From Orobanche coerulescens (lineage: Eukaryota > Streptophyta > Magnoliopsida > Lamiales > Orobanchaceae), in NCBI GenBank assembly GCA_033398695.1, contig CM065819.1, positions 4,885,501 through 4,949,500 of the forward strand: 64,000 nucleotides of DNA. The letters run 5' to 3'. Each line of letters opens with the position of its first letter. Positions within the stretch are counted from its first letter, which is position 1. Positions 22,438 to 34,073 of the stretch are shown here, piece after piece. The notes under the pieces are model-generated. The model was not told the origin of the DNA. It did not search any database and was given only the letters and a program-made list of their open reading frames with translations. The position numbers and the translations under genes were made by a program.

Positions 22438-22459
22438 GTAGACCTCACGAGGGTTCTAC
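22438..22459 (+). other. Conserved U5 hairpin, 5' LTR of C
   Basis: GTAGA pairs with TCTAC, extended by CC/GG pairs after a mismatch, and is flanked by CCTG and GGC. The 3' LTR copy is at 29609-29630. It has the same location as hairpins in F, G, H, I and J. Confidence 0.6.
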
Positions 22460-22500
22460 GGCGTGTAATGTCCCAGTTGTGAGTTGGGGTGTTACATTTA

Positions 22501-22512
22501 TGGTATTAGAGC
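22501..22512 (+). other. Primer-binding site of element C
   Basis: TGGTATTAGAGC lies four bases after the LTR, with one mismatch to the initiator-tRNA-Met primer-binding site. Confidence 0.88.
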
Positions 22513-22755
22513 CCGGGTTTTGAATACCTAGGCTGTCGGTGAATTTTGGGACTGTCAGTTGCGTCATTAGAGTCAGTCGTTGAGCCTAATATCATCATTC
22601 TACCGTCTTTTCGTGCGACCCGTGGCTGTAAGTCTCCTCGAACTCTTATATCTCTGTAATTCGTTTTCTTGCGCTATTCGGAATCGTGAATTGTGTTACC
22701 AACTTTGTGAATTGTGAATCTTTCTGATCTTGTTCCTTTATTATTTTCCTTCAGT

Positions 22756-23706
22756 ATGTTGAGAGGTCGTGGTAGACCGGCTAGGGGACGCGGCCGAGGC
22801 CGTGGTCGGGGTGCTGATAATGAGGAGGGCTCACTTTCTCAGTCCTCTGCGGACTCAGCCTCTCACTCGGTGCCGTCGGGTAATAATGCCGACGCTGGCT
22901 ATCACAGATTTCAGCAGTTGGTAGCCCAACTTACTCAGATAGCTCAGGGTGGACGCCAGAATCCGCCCCCGACACCGGAAGATGAGGCTAGTAAGTGGCT
23001 TCAGACGGTGACTAAGATGCACCCTCCTCGTTTCTCCGGATCCTCTGACTCCCTCGGTTGGGAGAATTGGCTCTTTCAGTTGTCCAGGACCTTTGATGCC
23101 GTAGCTTGTCCTGAAGACAGGAGGGTACATATTGCCCAGTACCTCCTGGGTAAGGAAGCTGCGGAATGGTGGGAGGCCGTTGTGCCCAGAGACCGTCGAG
23201 CTACTTGGGAGGAATTCAAGGCTGCTATGGAAGCAGAGTATTGTCCGCCGCCAGTCAAGGAGCGCAGGATTGTGGAATTGTTCACCGCTACACCTCAGGA
23301 TGTGCCTATTTCTCAGGCCATCATTTCTTACAATCAGCAGTTGGGTTTCGTAAGAGATCAAGTAAGAACGGAGGCTAATAAAATCCGTTACTTCAATATG
23401 CGAATGAAGCCGCATATTAGGCAGAGCATGGCACCGCTCATGTGTGCCACTTTGAAGGAATACCAGGATCGCGCCTTAGCGATCGAGATGGCGGTTCCGG
23501 AATCAGAGTCGGTTTCGGAAGTTAAGAAGCAGAAGACTACCGGTGGATTCTCGACCGGGAAGGGTGGTCAGTTTTCGAGGTCTCGTTCTGCTCCCATACC
23601 GTGGAAGAGGCCGTTCCATTAGGCCGGTGGATCTCAGAGTAACCGTTCAATTCAGTCCGTCGCTTTTGGTGGCAGGGTTTGCTTTAACTGCAACCAATAT
23701 GAGCAT
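22756..23706 (+). pseudogene. gag: Gag of element C, interrupted by one stop
   Basis: The ATG at 22756 opens an Arg/Gly-rich N-terminus (RGRGRPARGRGRGRGRG). The Retrotrans_gag core includes FSGSSDSLGWENWLFQL, AAEWWEAV, ATWEEFKAAMEAEYCPPPVKE (about 23030-23260). The frame meets TAG at 23620 and then continues in the same frame into two zinc knuckles, [14 protein letters not shown] and [14 protein letters not shown] (23680-23780), which bind RNA. The stop separates the capsid part from the nucleocapsid part. A TTG upstream at 22714 is not a likely start. Gag and pol form one frame, as in Tekay. Confidence 0.92.
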
Positions 23707-26700
23707 TTGATGAAGGATTGCCCTTTTCCTCCAGTTACTTGCTACACTTGCGGGCAGACCGGGCATCGGGCGACTCATTGTGAGAGAGCCACCAGGGACG
23801 CTAGAGTTCCGACTACCACTACCGATCAGAGGGATCACAATACTCCAGCTACTCAGGTTCCGCAGGGTTCGGGTCGCGGTAGAGGTCGGGGACAGCCGGA
23901 TCGCCGCGCAGCCTCGAGTTCGGGTTCAGTTCACCCCCGAGTGTACCAGATGAGGCGCACGGAGGAGGCGGACATTCCGGTGGCGTCAGGTACCACTCAG
24001 ATCCTTACTCATCCAGTTTCCGTGCTTTTTGATTCGGGTGCTACCCATTCCTTTATTGCATCGGATTGTGTGAATCGTATCGGCTTTAACTGCTTGTTTG
24101 AGTGTGAACCGTTTGTGGTGGGTACGCCTAGCGGGGATCGTATGGTTGGGGACCGGGAAGTTAGGGATTGCCCCGTGAGGATCGGGAGCCGAGACTGGCC
24201 CTCGAACCTCATTGTTATCGACCTCAAGGGTGAGGATTTAATCCTCGGGGACGATTGGTTAGAGCGTCACGGTGCTATCATGAACTATCGGACTCGTACT
24301 ATCTCGATCGTGGCCGAGGATGGCACCGAGCATACTCTCGTCGGCTGTAAGCCGGGTAGATCGGGGAGCGTGATTAGCTCCTTGAAGGCGATGAAACTTC
24401 TGAACCAAGGTTGTGTCGGCTACTGGTGTTACGCTCTGAAGGCGGAAGATGGTGGAGTTTGCATGTCGACAATTCCAGTTGTTAGTGAGTATCCCGATGT
24501 TTTCCCAGACAACTTGCCGGGGTTACCACCGCAGCGAGAGGTGGAGTTTCCTATCGATCTTGAGCCGAATGCAGCCCCTATTTCTCGAGCACCGTACCGT
24601 ATGGCGCCGTCGGAGATGTTAGAGTTGAAGAACCAGTTGGGAGAATTGTTAGATAAAGGGTATATTCGACCGAGCGCATCGCCTTGGGGTGTGCCCGTAC
24701 TTTTCGTTAAGAAGAAAGATGGGTCGCTTCGTTTATGCATCGATTATCGAGAATTAAACAAGCTGACCATCAAAAATAAATACCCTTTGCCCAGGATTGA
24801 CGATTTGTTTGATCAGCTTCAGGGGGCGACAGTCTTTTCGAAGATTGATTTGCGATCGGGCTACTACCAGTTGAGAATTCGGGACGTCGATATTCCGAAA
24901 GCTGCCTTTCGTACGAGATATGGCCATTAAGAGTTTGTGGTTATGCCTTTCGGGCTAACCAATGCCCCAGCAGTATTCATGCAATTGATGAACAAAGTTT
25001 TTATTGAGTATCTGGACAAATTCGTAGTCGTTTTTATCGACGATATTCTTACCTATTCACGGAGTCGGGAGGAGCACGCCTTACATCTCCGGATTGTATT
25101 AGACACTTTGAGGGCTGAGCAGTTGTACGCGAAGTTCTCTAAGTGTGAGTTTTGGCTCGATGAAGTGACGTTCCTCGGGCATGTGATTTCAGCAGAGGGA
25201 GTTCGGGTAGATCCGCAGAAGATAGAGGCAGTGATGGCTTGGGAGCCGCCTAAGAATGTGAAGGAGGTGAGGAGTTTTCTGGGTCTTGCCGGCTATTACC
25301 GCAGATTCGTTGAGGGATTTTCTAAGATCGCTAGACCACTCACTCAGTTGCTCCAAAAAACTCAGAAGTTCGAGTGGACTGCAGAGAGGCAGGACAACTT
25401 TGACGAGTTAAAGAGACGTCTGACTACCGCACCCGTTTTAGCATTGCCTCAGGGGAACGAGGACTTCGTAGTGTATAGTGATGCTTCGTGCCTTGGTCTA
25501 GGATGTGTTTTGATGCAGAGAGACAGAGTGATTGCTTATGCGTCCCACCAATTGAAACCTTATGAAGTAAATTATCCCACGGACGATTTGGAGTTAGCTG
25601 CGGTCGTTTTCGCCTTAAAAATCTGGAGGCATTACCTTTATGGGTCATCGTGTAAGATTTTTACGGATCACAAGAGTCTGAAGTACATCTTCAGCCAGAA
25701 AGAGTTGAACATGAGGCAACGTAGGTGGTTAGAGCTAATTAAAGATTACGACCTCGAGATACTTTACCATCCGGGTAAGGCCAACGTAGTGGCTGATGCG
25801 TTGAGCCGAAAACCGATGCCTTTGCAGATGTTAGAGGTACTTACACCGCAGAGTAGGATCCAGCGAGATTTCATCTGTCAGAATATTGAGGTTTGGGTTC
25901 AGAGAGTTCAGGGCCAGTTATGTGCGTTAGGGATCACTTCGTCCTTGACCGATGATATCAAGGCGAAGCAGTATGACGATCCGTTTTTGGTCCAGTTGAG
26001 GGAGGATGTGAGGAAGGGGAAAGCCCCTAGATTTGTGGTTCACGATGATGGAGTTTTGAGGTTTCGCGGGAGACTTTGCGTACCGAGTGATAGTGAGCTG
26101 AGACAGAAGATCTTGAGTGAAGCTCATACTACACCTTACTCCATACATCCTGGTACGAGTAAATTGTACAAGGATGTGAGGAGCAACTACTGGTGGAGTA
26201 ATTTGAAGACCGACGTTAACGAGTTTGTGTCGAGGTGTCTGACCTGTCAGCAGGTTAAGATCGAGCATCAGCGACCCGCGGGGCTGTTACGACCACTTCC
26301 TATCCTGGAGTGGAAATGGGAGGATATTTCTATGGATTTCATTACCGGTATGCCCAAGACTCGGACGGGAATGAACATGATTTGGGTCGTTGTTGATCGA
26401 CTAACCAAATCAGCTCATTTTCTAAGTATTAAGGACACTTGGGGGCCGGAGAGGCTTGCACGAGTGTTTGTTGCGGAAATAGTGAGATTGCATGGGACCC
26501 CTAAGAGTATTGTTTCGGATCGTGATGGCCGGTTCATATCACATTTTGGCAGGCCGTTCATAGAGCTTTGGGGACTGAGTTGAGACTCAGTACGTCTTAC
26601 CACCCTCAGACTGACGGACAGTCAGAGCGGACAATCCAGACGTTAGAGGATATGTTGAGGGCCTGTGCCTTAGATTAGAAGGGTGATTGGGAGTCGCACT

Positions 26701-27374
26701 TGCCGTTAATCGAGTTCACGTACAACAATAGTTGGCACGCCTCGATTAAAATGGCACCATTTGAGGCATTATATGGGAGAAGGTGTAGATCGCCGTTGTG
26801 TTGGAACGATGCGTCCGAGCTGATTGGTACCGAGCCCGACATGATAGTTGAGACGAGAGAGAAGGTTGGCCTGATTCGCGATAGATTGTTGACGGCCCAG
26901 AGTCGGCAGAAGTCTTATGCCGATGCACGTCGCCGGCCGTTGGAGTTTGAGGTAGGAGACCGTGTGTTGCTTAAGGTGTCGCCGACATGGGGAGTTTACC
27001 GCTTCGGTCGGAAGGGTAAACTTAGTCCGAGATTTATTGGGCCGTTCGAGATTTTAGATAGAGTTGGAGAGCTTGCGTATCGGTTAGGATTGCCGCCGTC
27101 CCTGAGCCACGTGCATAACGTATTTCATGTTTCCCAGCTTAGGAAGTACGTATCGGACCCTAGCCATATTATTGATTTTGGAGAGATCGAGTTGGGGCCC
27201 GACATTACCTTCGAGGAGAGGCCGATTCAGATCTTAGAGCGTCGAGTGAAGCAACTCAGACACAAAACCATTCCTTTGGTCAAAGTGCAGTGGTCGAGGC
27301 ATGGATCCGAGGAAGCCACGTGGGAAACGGAGGAGAGTATGAGGTCGAGATACCCCGAGCTATTCGTGTTGTAA
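23707..27374 (+). pseudogene. pol: Pol of element C: protease, RT, RNase H, integrase, chromodomain-like end
   Basis: Same frame as gag. Protease: [15 protein letters not shown] (24028). [15 protein letters not shown], then TAA at 24928 just before [17 protein letters not shown], and active site FIDDIL (25036). RNase [50 protein letters not shown]. Integrase: HHCC with CLTCQQVK, then [18 protein letters not shown] single-base shift near 26545 and a TAG at 26676 break the region holding the catalytic Glu (about 26600). The last part (26700-27374) holds KMAPFEALYGRRCRSPLCW and ends in a chromodomain-like ATWETEESMRSRYPELF, thought to guide insertion to heterochromatin. Confidence 0.93.
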
Positions 27375-27397
27375 GTTTCGGGACGAAACTTATTTTT

Positions 27398-27406
27398 AGG
27401 GGGAGA
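27398..27406 (+). other. Polypurine tract of element C
   Basis: AGGGGGAGA lies four bases before the 3' LTR and follows the 'gggacgaaactta' motif typical of Tekay 3' ends. Confidence 0.85.
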
Positions 27407-27409
27407 TAA

Positions 27410-29667
27410 TGTAATATCCGTGTTTTCTATTTTTAGTAATTTCTATTTTTAGTGTATATTTGTTTTGGATAACTCGCTTGGCACTGTTTTGGAATTATGA
27501 ACCTATTTTTGTTCTTGGAGTTTTTCCGCTTAGACGGGTCTCGATGATGTTTTTACGTAATTTCATCTTGTGGTATATTTTGTCTCATGGGTATTCGATT
27601 CTCGTTAAACTCGTTCGATTTCATCATTTTCTTACTTCCATGAGTTCGTATGATTGAGTAGAGCATGTTGTGAGTTTCAGATTGTTAATCCGACGTTGTG
27701 TCGTGACTTTCGGATGTTTGGGCCATTTTTGTAATTTCTTAGAAATTTAGGGAATTTGTTCCTTGTTCGACTTTGGTTGTGTACCTCAGATCGTTTTGGG
27801 GTTCCGTACATCTACTTCATGTTATTTTTGCCCAAATATCGATTCCTATTGCTTTTCTTCTCTTTCCGGATCATTTTTCGTCATTTTGGGACCCGAGGGG
27901 GGGTGTGGGCCGCGGCACAAGGATTGTGCGCCGCGGCACAAGGATTGTGCGCCGCGGCACACACATTACCCAGTTGTTGGCCGAGCAGGCTGTACCGTGT
28001 GCCGCGGCACAGGGATTGTGCGCCGCGGCACATAGCCGAGTTAGTGCCGCGGCACACTTGTCCGGGCCGCGGCACACCCGTGTGGCACTTGCCGACCAAA
28101 ACCTCCTGTACCGCGTGCCGCGGCACAGTTCGACAGGGCCGCGGCACATGCCGAGTCTGAGCCGCGGCACACTTCGAATGAGCCGCGGCACAGCGAGCGG
28201 TCACCGATCAAGGCGCATTGCCCTGTGCCGCGCCTGATTTAGCCGAGCCTGCACACAACGCGGTCAGCGCTATATCTGCGTTTTTATTCAGCGAAAATCA
28301 CTCATTTCTTCCTTCCTTCCACCGTACGCGAGAGAGAGAGGGTTGAGAGGGGGATTTTCCTCCATCTACCATTTGATTGTGTGTTTTTCTTCATCTTCCT
28401 TCGATCGTGTAGCTCGGATTGTGGATCTAGCACGTGTTCTTCGGATTATAGGGCTTGAATCTTCAAGAGGTAAGAACTCCTTTAACCCTAGTATGATTTT
28501 GGGGAGGGTTTGGTGGTGATCTTGTGTTTTAATCCGAATTAACCGATGTTGTTATTAGATTTTGATAGTATTCACGTGACTCTTGGTTTTCTTGTTATTG
28601 GTTGGGATGAAATCCCGTTGTTACACCGTTGACCGATTTCATTTCCTTATGCACTCTTGGTGTCCGATGAATTGTCCCAACGGGTAGAATTAGGATTAAT
28701 TCTTACCTTTCCGCATTATTGAGACTTGTTGTATACCGTTATTGTGTTAGGAGCGGATTTGGGAGGATTGTTCGGACCAAAACCTATTCCTTCGTGTTTC
28801 CCTTGTTTCATCGTGTTCAAGGCAAGTACATGTATTACATTCCGTTATGTATGTTGTGATTTTCGAAATGAATGATGAATGGTGATTTTTGGGTGTGTGA
28901 GTTGTGTTCCTTCCACCCGGAGTGTCCGACGGGATGTCTGGGGGTCGATACTAAGGGGTACAGCCGCGGAAGTGGACTTGGGTGCGTGTGTGATTGAACT
29001 TCCACCCGGAGTGTCCGACGGGATGTCTGGGGGTCGATACTAAGGGGTACGGCCGCGGAAGTGGTATCCCACCCGGAGTGTTCGACGGGATGTCTGGGGG
29101 TCGATACTAAGGGGTACGGCCACGGGATACCGGTTGTGATTTTGTGATATCGTGATGATTGAAAACTGATTTGATTGCCAATGTAGTATTCCGGAATATT
29201 TATGGCAAATGATTTCTGATTGAGATGATTTCGTAAAACCGTTTTTGTATATAATGTTGTGTAATTGTGTACTTGCACTAGCTATTCGAATGCTAACCCC
29301 TTAAATGGGGGAAATGCGTCTTATGGGAGGGCTGAGGAGCAGGCACGGGACACGCACGCAAAGGATGGGCTGGCTTGATGATGTGGCTCGAGTCTGCATT
29401 TTTATGTTCTGTCATTGCATGGTCGAGTATTGAAGTTAGACTGTCTATTTTGAAACGTGGTTTAAGTCCCCTGCGTGGGCAATAAATTGGTATTTAACCT
29501 CTGTTCATGTATTACATTAAAAATGTTTTGGCCGAGGCTACGGCCTTATTTACTTTTGAATGCATCATTCGGGATTACATTGTGGTTTATATGTCATGTG
29601 TTAGCCTGGTAGACCTCACGAGGGTTCTACGGCGTGTAATGTCCCAGTTGTGAGTTGGGGTGTTACA
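27410..29667 (+). mobile_element. 3' LTR of element C
   Basis: Near-identical to the 5' LTR. Differences seen: one extra 'ggattgtgcgccgcggcaca' unit near 27930, decayed palindromes with small deletions at 28205-28255, loss of 14 bases (catttcaggtaccg) near 29319, and scattered substitutions. It is followed by target duplication gtgac. Confidence 0.93.
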
Positions 29668-31590
29668 GTGACGAAACTTATGGGACAGTTCATGTTGAAC
29701 TTGGAAGTTCTGTGTTTGAGTGAACTTCACAAAATTTTCAGTTTCCGACTGATTTTTCTAAAATTTTCAGTTTTGCCCCAAAACTATTTAAAATGTCGTT
29801 TTGACCCCAAAACCCAAAAATTGCTCCTATTGTTATAGGGTATTTCAGATATAATATTTATCCTTTGATAATTAACATTCTGGTCCATAGGCCTGAAAAT
29901 TTATTTTATGATTCCATTTTTATTGAAATGTACTAATTGACCCCAATTTTACCAATTATTGCATTTTTGCCCCAAATCTTGAATCGACTCCCGCTCTCTA
30001 CGAAATTTTAAAGTCAAAATATTTATTTATATATAAGTTATGTCTTCAGTCCAGAAGGTGAACTTTTTACTTTGGTTCCAAATTTTTGAGGAATTTATCA
30101 TTTGACCCCCTTATTTTGTCTTAATTTACACTTTTGGTCCGTAGACACCGGAAATGGATTCCGATTACTACGAAATTTTTAGGACAGAGGATAAATGTGT
30201 TATTATGTCCACTTTGATGTTCCAAACTGAAATATACGGATTTTATTTAGTAGTTTCACCATTTTGATGGATTTACACAATCTTCGTGTTTTGCCGATTT
30301 TAACCCGTTGACTTAGAAAATAATTTACGTTTCTTACAAAATTTTAAGGGTAGGTGTATTTTCTGAACTTAAGTCAGATTACATCCTTTTTTTGTAATAA
30401 TTCTCATAATTTTCTTTATCTTCACTTAATTCTTGTTTTGTGTCCGTTTTAATCATCCCATTTTTGTTAGGCCACAAATTAAACATCCAACTTCACATGC
30501 ATGATCATATAACACAAATATACCTCTCCAAACATAATTTCCAGAATATAAAGGAAGACAAAATCATACTTAATTGATAAGAAGTTTTGGGACATTTCAC
30601 TTAAATCATCAAAATTGGCTAATTTCGCATGCATCAAGCTATAAACAATTATGCATGCTATTAGTATGAGAAAAGTGGACTATATGGACTTCATGGAAGG
30701 GACATGCATCTTTGTTTAAGATAAATTGCATATTAAAGTTAGAATAACAGTTTTAGCCACTTTAGTTCTTGAAGTGATGAAGAGATTTAAGTCTTTGAAC
30801 TAGTTGCACCAACCTCTTCTTTGCCTCCTCTTTTTATTTTGACCAATGTATGCCACACCATGGATGATGAATATGTGGTTTAAGTTAGTGTATGTAAGAT
30901 ATATCTAGGTATATATATATATATATATATATTGAAGTTACATATAGATAGTGAAATTACCTCCTTAAGTTGAACCTTTCTTCTTCTCTTCTCCTTCTAT
31001 TCTTGATTTCGGCCTCCTCTCTCCCTTACTCTCTCTAATTTTCAGATTTTGTTTGTGTAAGGGTGAAAGGAATGAGGGTGTTTGATTTTTAAAAGGGTTT
31101 AATGGGGTTGGGAGGTGGAATACTTGGGAAGAGAAAATGTAAGATATTGAGCTTGCATGGGGGACAAGGATTCCCCTCCCCCAAGGACTTCTTGGCCGTG
31201 GCTTATGTTTGTGTGTGTGTTATTATATATATATATATATTTGTATTTTAGGTGTATATAGATATAGGTATTAAGTATGTGTTAAATAAAGTGGCTAGTG
31301 ATTAAATTGGGCTTTAAATTGTGATTCCAAGCCTTAGGGCTTTTATTTAGTTTGGGCTTGAGTATTATGGTGTATTTATGTGTATATGTGTTGATACACA
31401 TGGCCCATTAGGAATTTTATGTTCCCACTTCAAATTTTAATTAATTTGATTATTTGGTTCATAAAATAGTTTATGAAAAAATGAGTAAAACAAATGAAAC
31501 TAGATGTAGATTAAAACAATTGTTATTAGAGTACATCATGATTTAACAATTATATATGTAGTAAACTATCGAGTTTTAGGGGGTTTTACA
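29668..31590 (-). mobile_element. 3' LTR of element E, proximal segment
   Basis: Continues E's LTR beyond element C. On the minus strand it starts TGTAAAACCCCC at 31590. It mirrors 15305-17250. It contains (AT)n runs at 30910 and 31225. It is non-coding; the ORF at 29650-29838 is a chance frame. Confidence 0.88.
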
Positions 31591-31625
31591 TCCTCCCCTC
31601 CTTAAAGAATTTAGTCCCCAAATTC

Positions 31626-34073
31626 CTACTCAAATAATTCGGGATATGGTTTCTTCATTTCTTCCTCAGCTTCCCACGTCGCATCTTCCTCTCTGTTGTG
31701 ATTCGACCAGACGACTTTAACTAAAGGAATTCGCTTCTTCCTCAATTCGTGGACTTGCCGGTCAAGGATCTTGATTGGCTTCTCTTCATAAGACAAGTTA
31801 TCCTTAATCGGCAGAATGTCAGAAGTAAGAATGTGCGTTGGGTCTGGATGATACTTCTTTAATCTCGAAACATGGAAAACATCGTGCATTCCAGACAGGT
31901 TGGGTGGTAGTTCAAATCGGTAAGCTAGTCGTCCAATCCTTTCCATGATTTTGAATGGTCCTACATATCGGGGACTTAACTTTCCTCCTTTTCTTGATAC
32001 TATCAAACCTTTCCGTGGTGTTAACCTCAGGAAGACTTGATCTCCTACTTCAAATTCTAGATCCTTCCGACGTTGATCGGCGTAACTCTTCTGTCTGCTT
32101 TGCGCTGTGCGGATTCTATCCTTGATTAGTCGTACTTTATCTACGGCTTTCTTCACCAAATCTGTGCTCATTGTTGAAGGTTCTGTTCGTTGAGTCCTCG
32201 GCATCCATTGGTCATCGATTTCCCAATGGAGCGGGGATCGACACTTCCTCCCATACAGATCTTCATAAGGTGCCATTCCGATTGTCGCTTGGAAACTGTT
32301 GTAGTATGCAAACTCGGCTAATGGTAGGTGGTGATCCCAATTTCCTTGAAAGTCCAGTACGCAAGCTCGTAACATGTCTTCAAGGGTTTGAATGGTTCGT
32401 TCAGATTGCTCATCGGTCTGGGGATGCGCACTTGTGCTGAAGCTTAAGGAAGTTCCTAATTCCTTATGAAAGACTTTCCAAAAACGAGATACGAATCTAG
32501 GGTATCTGTCCGATACTATGTCTGTTGGCACTCCATGGAGTCGAACGATTTCTCTAATATAGGTCATAGCCAGCTTTTGCAAACTGTCGTCCTTTTTAAC
32601 CGGCACGAAATGTGATGATTTCTTCAGTTTGTCGATGAACACCCAACTGGTGTTATAACCTCCTCTTGTGGTCGGTAAATCCGTGATAAAATCCATGGTT
32701 ACCATTTCCCATTTCCATTCAGGGACTTCTAGTGGCTATAGTAGTCCTGAGGGTCGCTGATGCTCAGCTTTGACTCTCTGACATGTGAGGCATCGCGCCA
32801 CGAATTCTGCCACTTGGTTCTTCATGTTCACCCACCAAAAGTGTTTTTTCAAGTCTCGGTACATCTTGTTACCTCCTGGGTGTATCGTATATCTCGAGCA
32901 ATGAGCTTCCTCGAGAATTTGTCTTTTGAGCTCCTCGTCGTGAGGTATGCATAATCGTCCCTTAAACCTTACAATTCCATCCTTGGTAATTGTAAATTCG
33001 GGTTTCTCGCCCTTAGCGATCTTGTCCTTAAACTCTTGAAGTTTTGGATCTCTCTCTTGGGCTAATCGAATATCGTTCAATAGATTCGATTTAACTGTGA
33101 GGTTGGCGCAATTTAAACGAGTACCTTCATGAATTGGTTTCAGGTAGCTCAGTTCCTTGAGAGCTTGCCATTCTCGATCCATGAGTCGGGCCACTCTAGC
33201 CTTTCTACTTAGGGCATCGGCCATGACATTCGCTTTCCCTGGGTAGTGTTGAATTTCACAATGGTAATCTTCTAAAAGCTCTACCCATCTTCTCTGTCGG
33301 AGATTAAGTTCCTTTTGAGAAAATTGGTACTTGAGACTTTTATGATCCGTAATCACGGTGAATTCAACGCCATATAAATGATGTCGCCATTTCTTTAAGG
33401 CGAATACTATTGCAGCAAGTTCGAGGTCGTGCGTTGGATAATTCTTCTCTTGCGTCTTGAGTTGCCTGGAAGCATACGCGATAACTTTACAATTCTGCAT
33501 CAGAACGGCACCGAGGCCATCCCTTGAGGCGTCACTATATATGACAAATCGTTGGGTTCCTTCTGGAAGTGTCAGTATAGGTGCGGTGGTAAGTCTCTTC
33601 TTGAGTTCCTGGAAACTTGACTCGCATTTATCCGTCCATTCAAATTTTACTTGTTACTGGGTTAGCTGGGTGAGGGGTCCCGCTATCTTCGAGAAGTCTT
33701 TGATGAATTTACGGTAGTAGCCCGCAAGTGCAAGAAAGCTTCGGATCCCAGTTACATTTTCTGGCCTCTTCCAATCCATAATAGTTTCTAGCTTAGATGG
33801 ATCAACTGCAACCCCTTCTCCAGAAATAATATGGCCTAGAAATGCCACTTCCCTCAACCAAAATTCACACTTGCTGTACTTAGCGTACAACTTGTGCTGC
33901 CTTAGTGTATCCAACACTAGTTTAAGATGTCTCTCGTGATCTTTTTCCGACTTAGAGTACACGAGTATGTCATCGATGAAAATTACTACGAATTGGTCGA
34001 GATATGGTTGAAATACTCTGTGCATTAAATCCATAAATACCGCAGGAGCATTCGTGACTCCAAAAGGCATCAC
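31626..34073 (-). pseudogene. pol: Pol of element E: RT active site to chromodomain-like end
   Basis: One minus-strand frame with stops at 33654 and 32736. RT second half: [17 protein letters not shown] and catalytic [11 protein letters not shown]. RNase [16 protein letters not shown] (about 33550), [33 protein letters not shown]. Integrase: [31 protein letters not shown], then MDFITDLPTT, VSDRYPRF (the family Asp is present, but RYPR replaces RD.R) and [17 protein letters not shown]. The chromodomain-like end is DATWEAEEEMKKPYPELF at 31640. It would copy and integrate element cDNA; the stops disable it. Confidence 0.9.

Larger units (their letters stand above)
20236..22496 (+). mobile_element. 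5' LTR of element C
   Basis: It starts TGTAATATCCGTG and ends GGGGTGTTACA. In order: palindrome array (20732-21072), TATA-like CTATATC (21084), splice-donor-like AGAG|GTAAGA (21284/21285), three ~60-bp modules (21728-21947), U5 hairpin (22438-22459). The open frames in this LTR come from the GC-rich palindromes and modules. Confidence 0.93.
21285..22754 (+). other. Predicted leader intron from LTR to gag start, element C
   Basis: The donor CTTCAAGAG|GTAAGA at 21285 is near consensus. The acceptor TTATTATTTTCCTTCAG| ends at 22754, one base before the gag ATG at 22756. The intron would be 1470 nt and contain U5, its hairpin, the primer-binding site and the whole leader. LTR H has the same exon edge (ATCTTCAAGAG|GTAA), and element F has the same acceptor edge (TTTCAG|T-ATG). 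No RNA evidence is available here. Confidence 0.5.
20236..29667 (+). mobile_element. Complete Tekay-like chromovirus C
   Basis: A 9.4-kb element with LTRs at 20236-22496 and 27410-29667, target duplication gtgac on both sides, primer-binding site, gag-pol with C-terminal chromodomain-like segment and polypurine tract. The LTRs are very similar and differ mainly by an extra ~20-bp palindrome unit in the 3' LTR (near 27930) and a 14-bp deletion there (near 29319), so insertion is recent. Gag-pol has three in-frame stops and one frameshift, so it is non-autonomous. It lies in E's 3' LTR. Confidence 0.95.
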
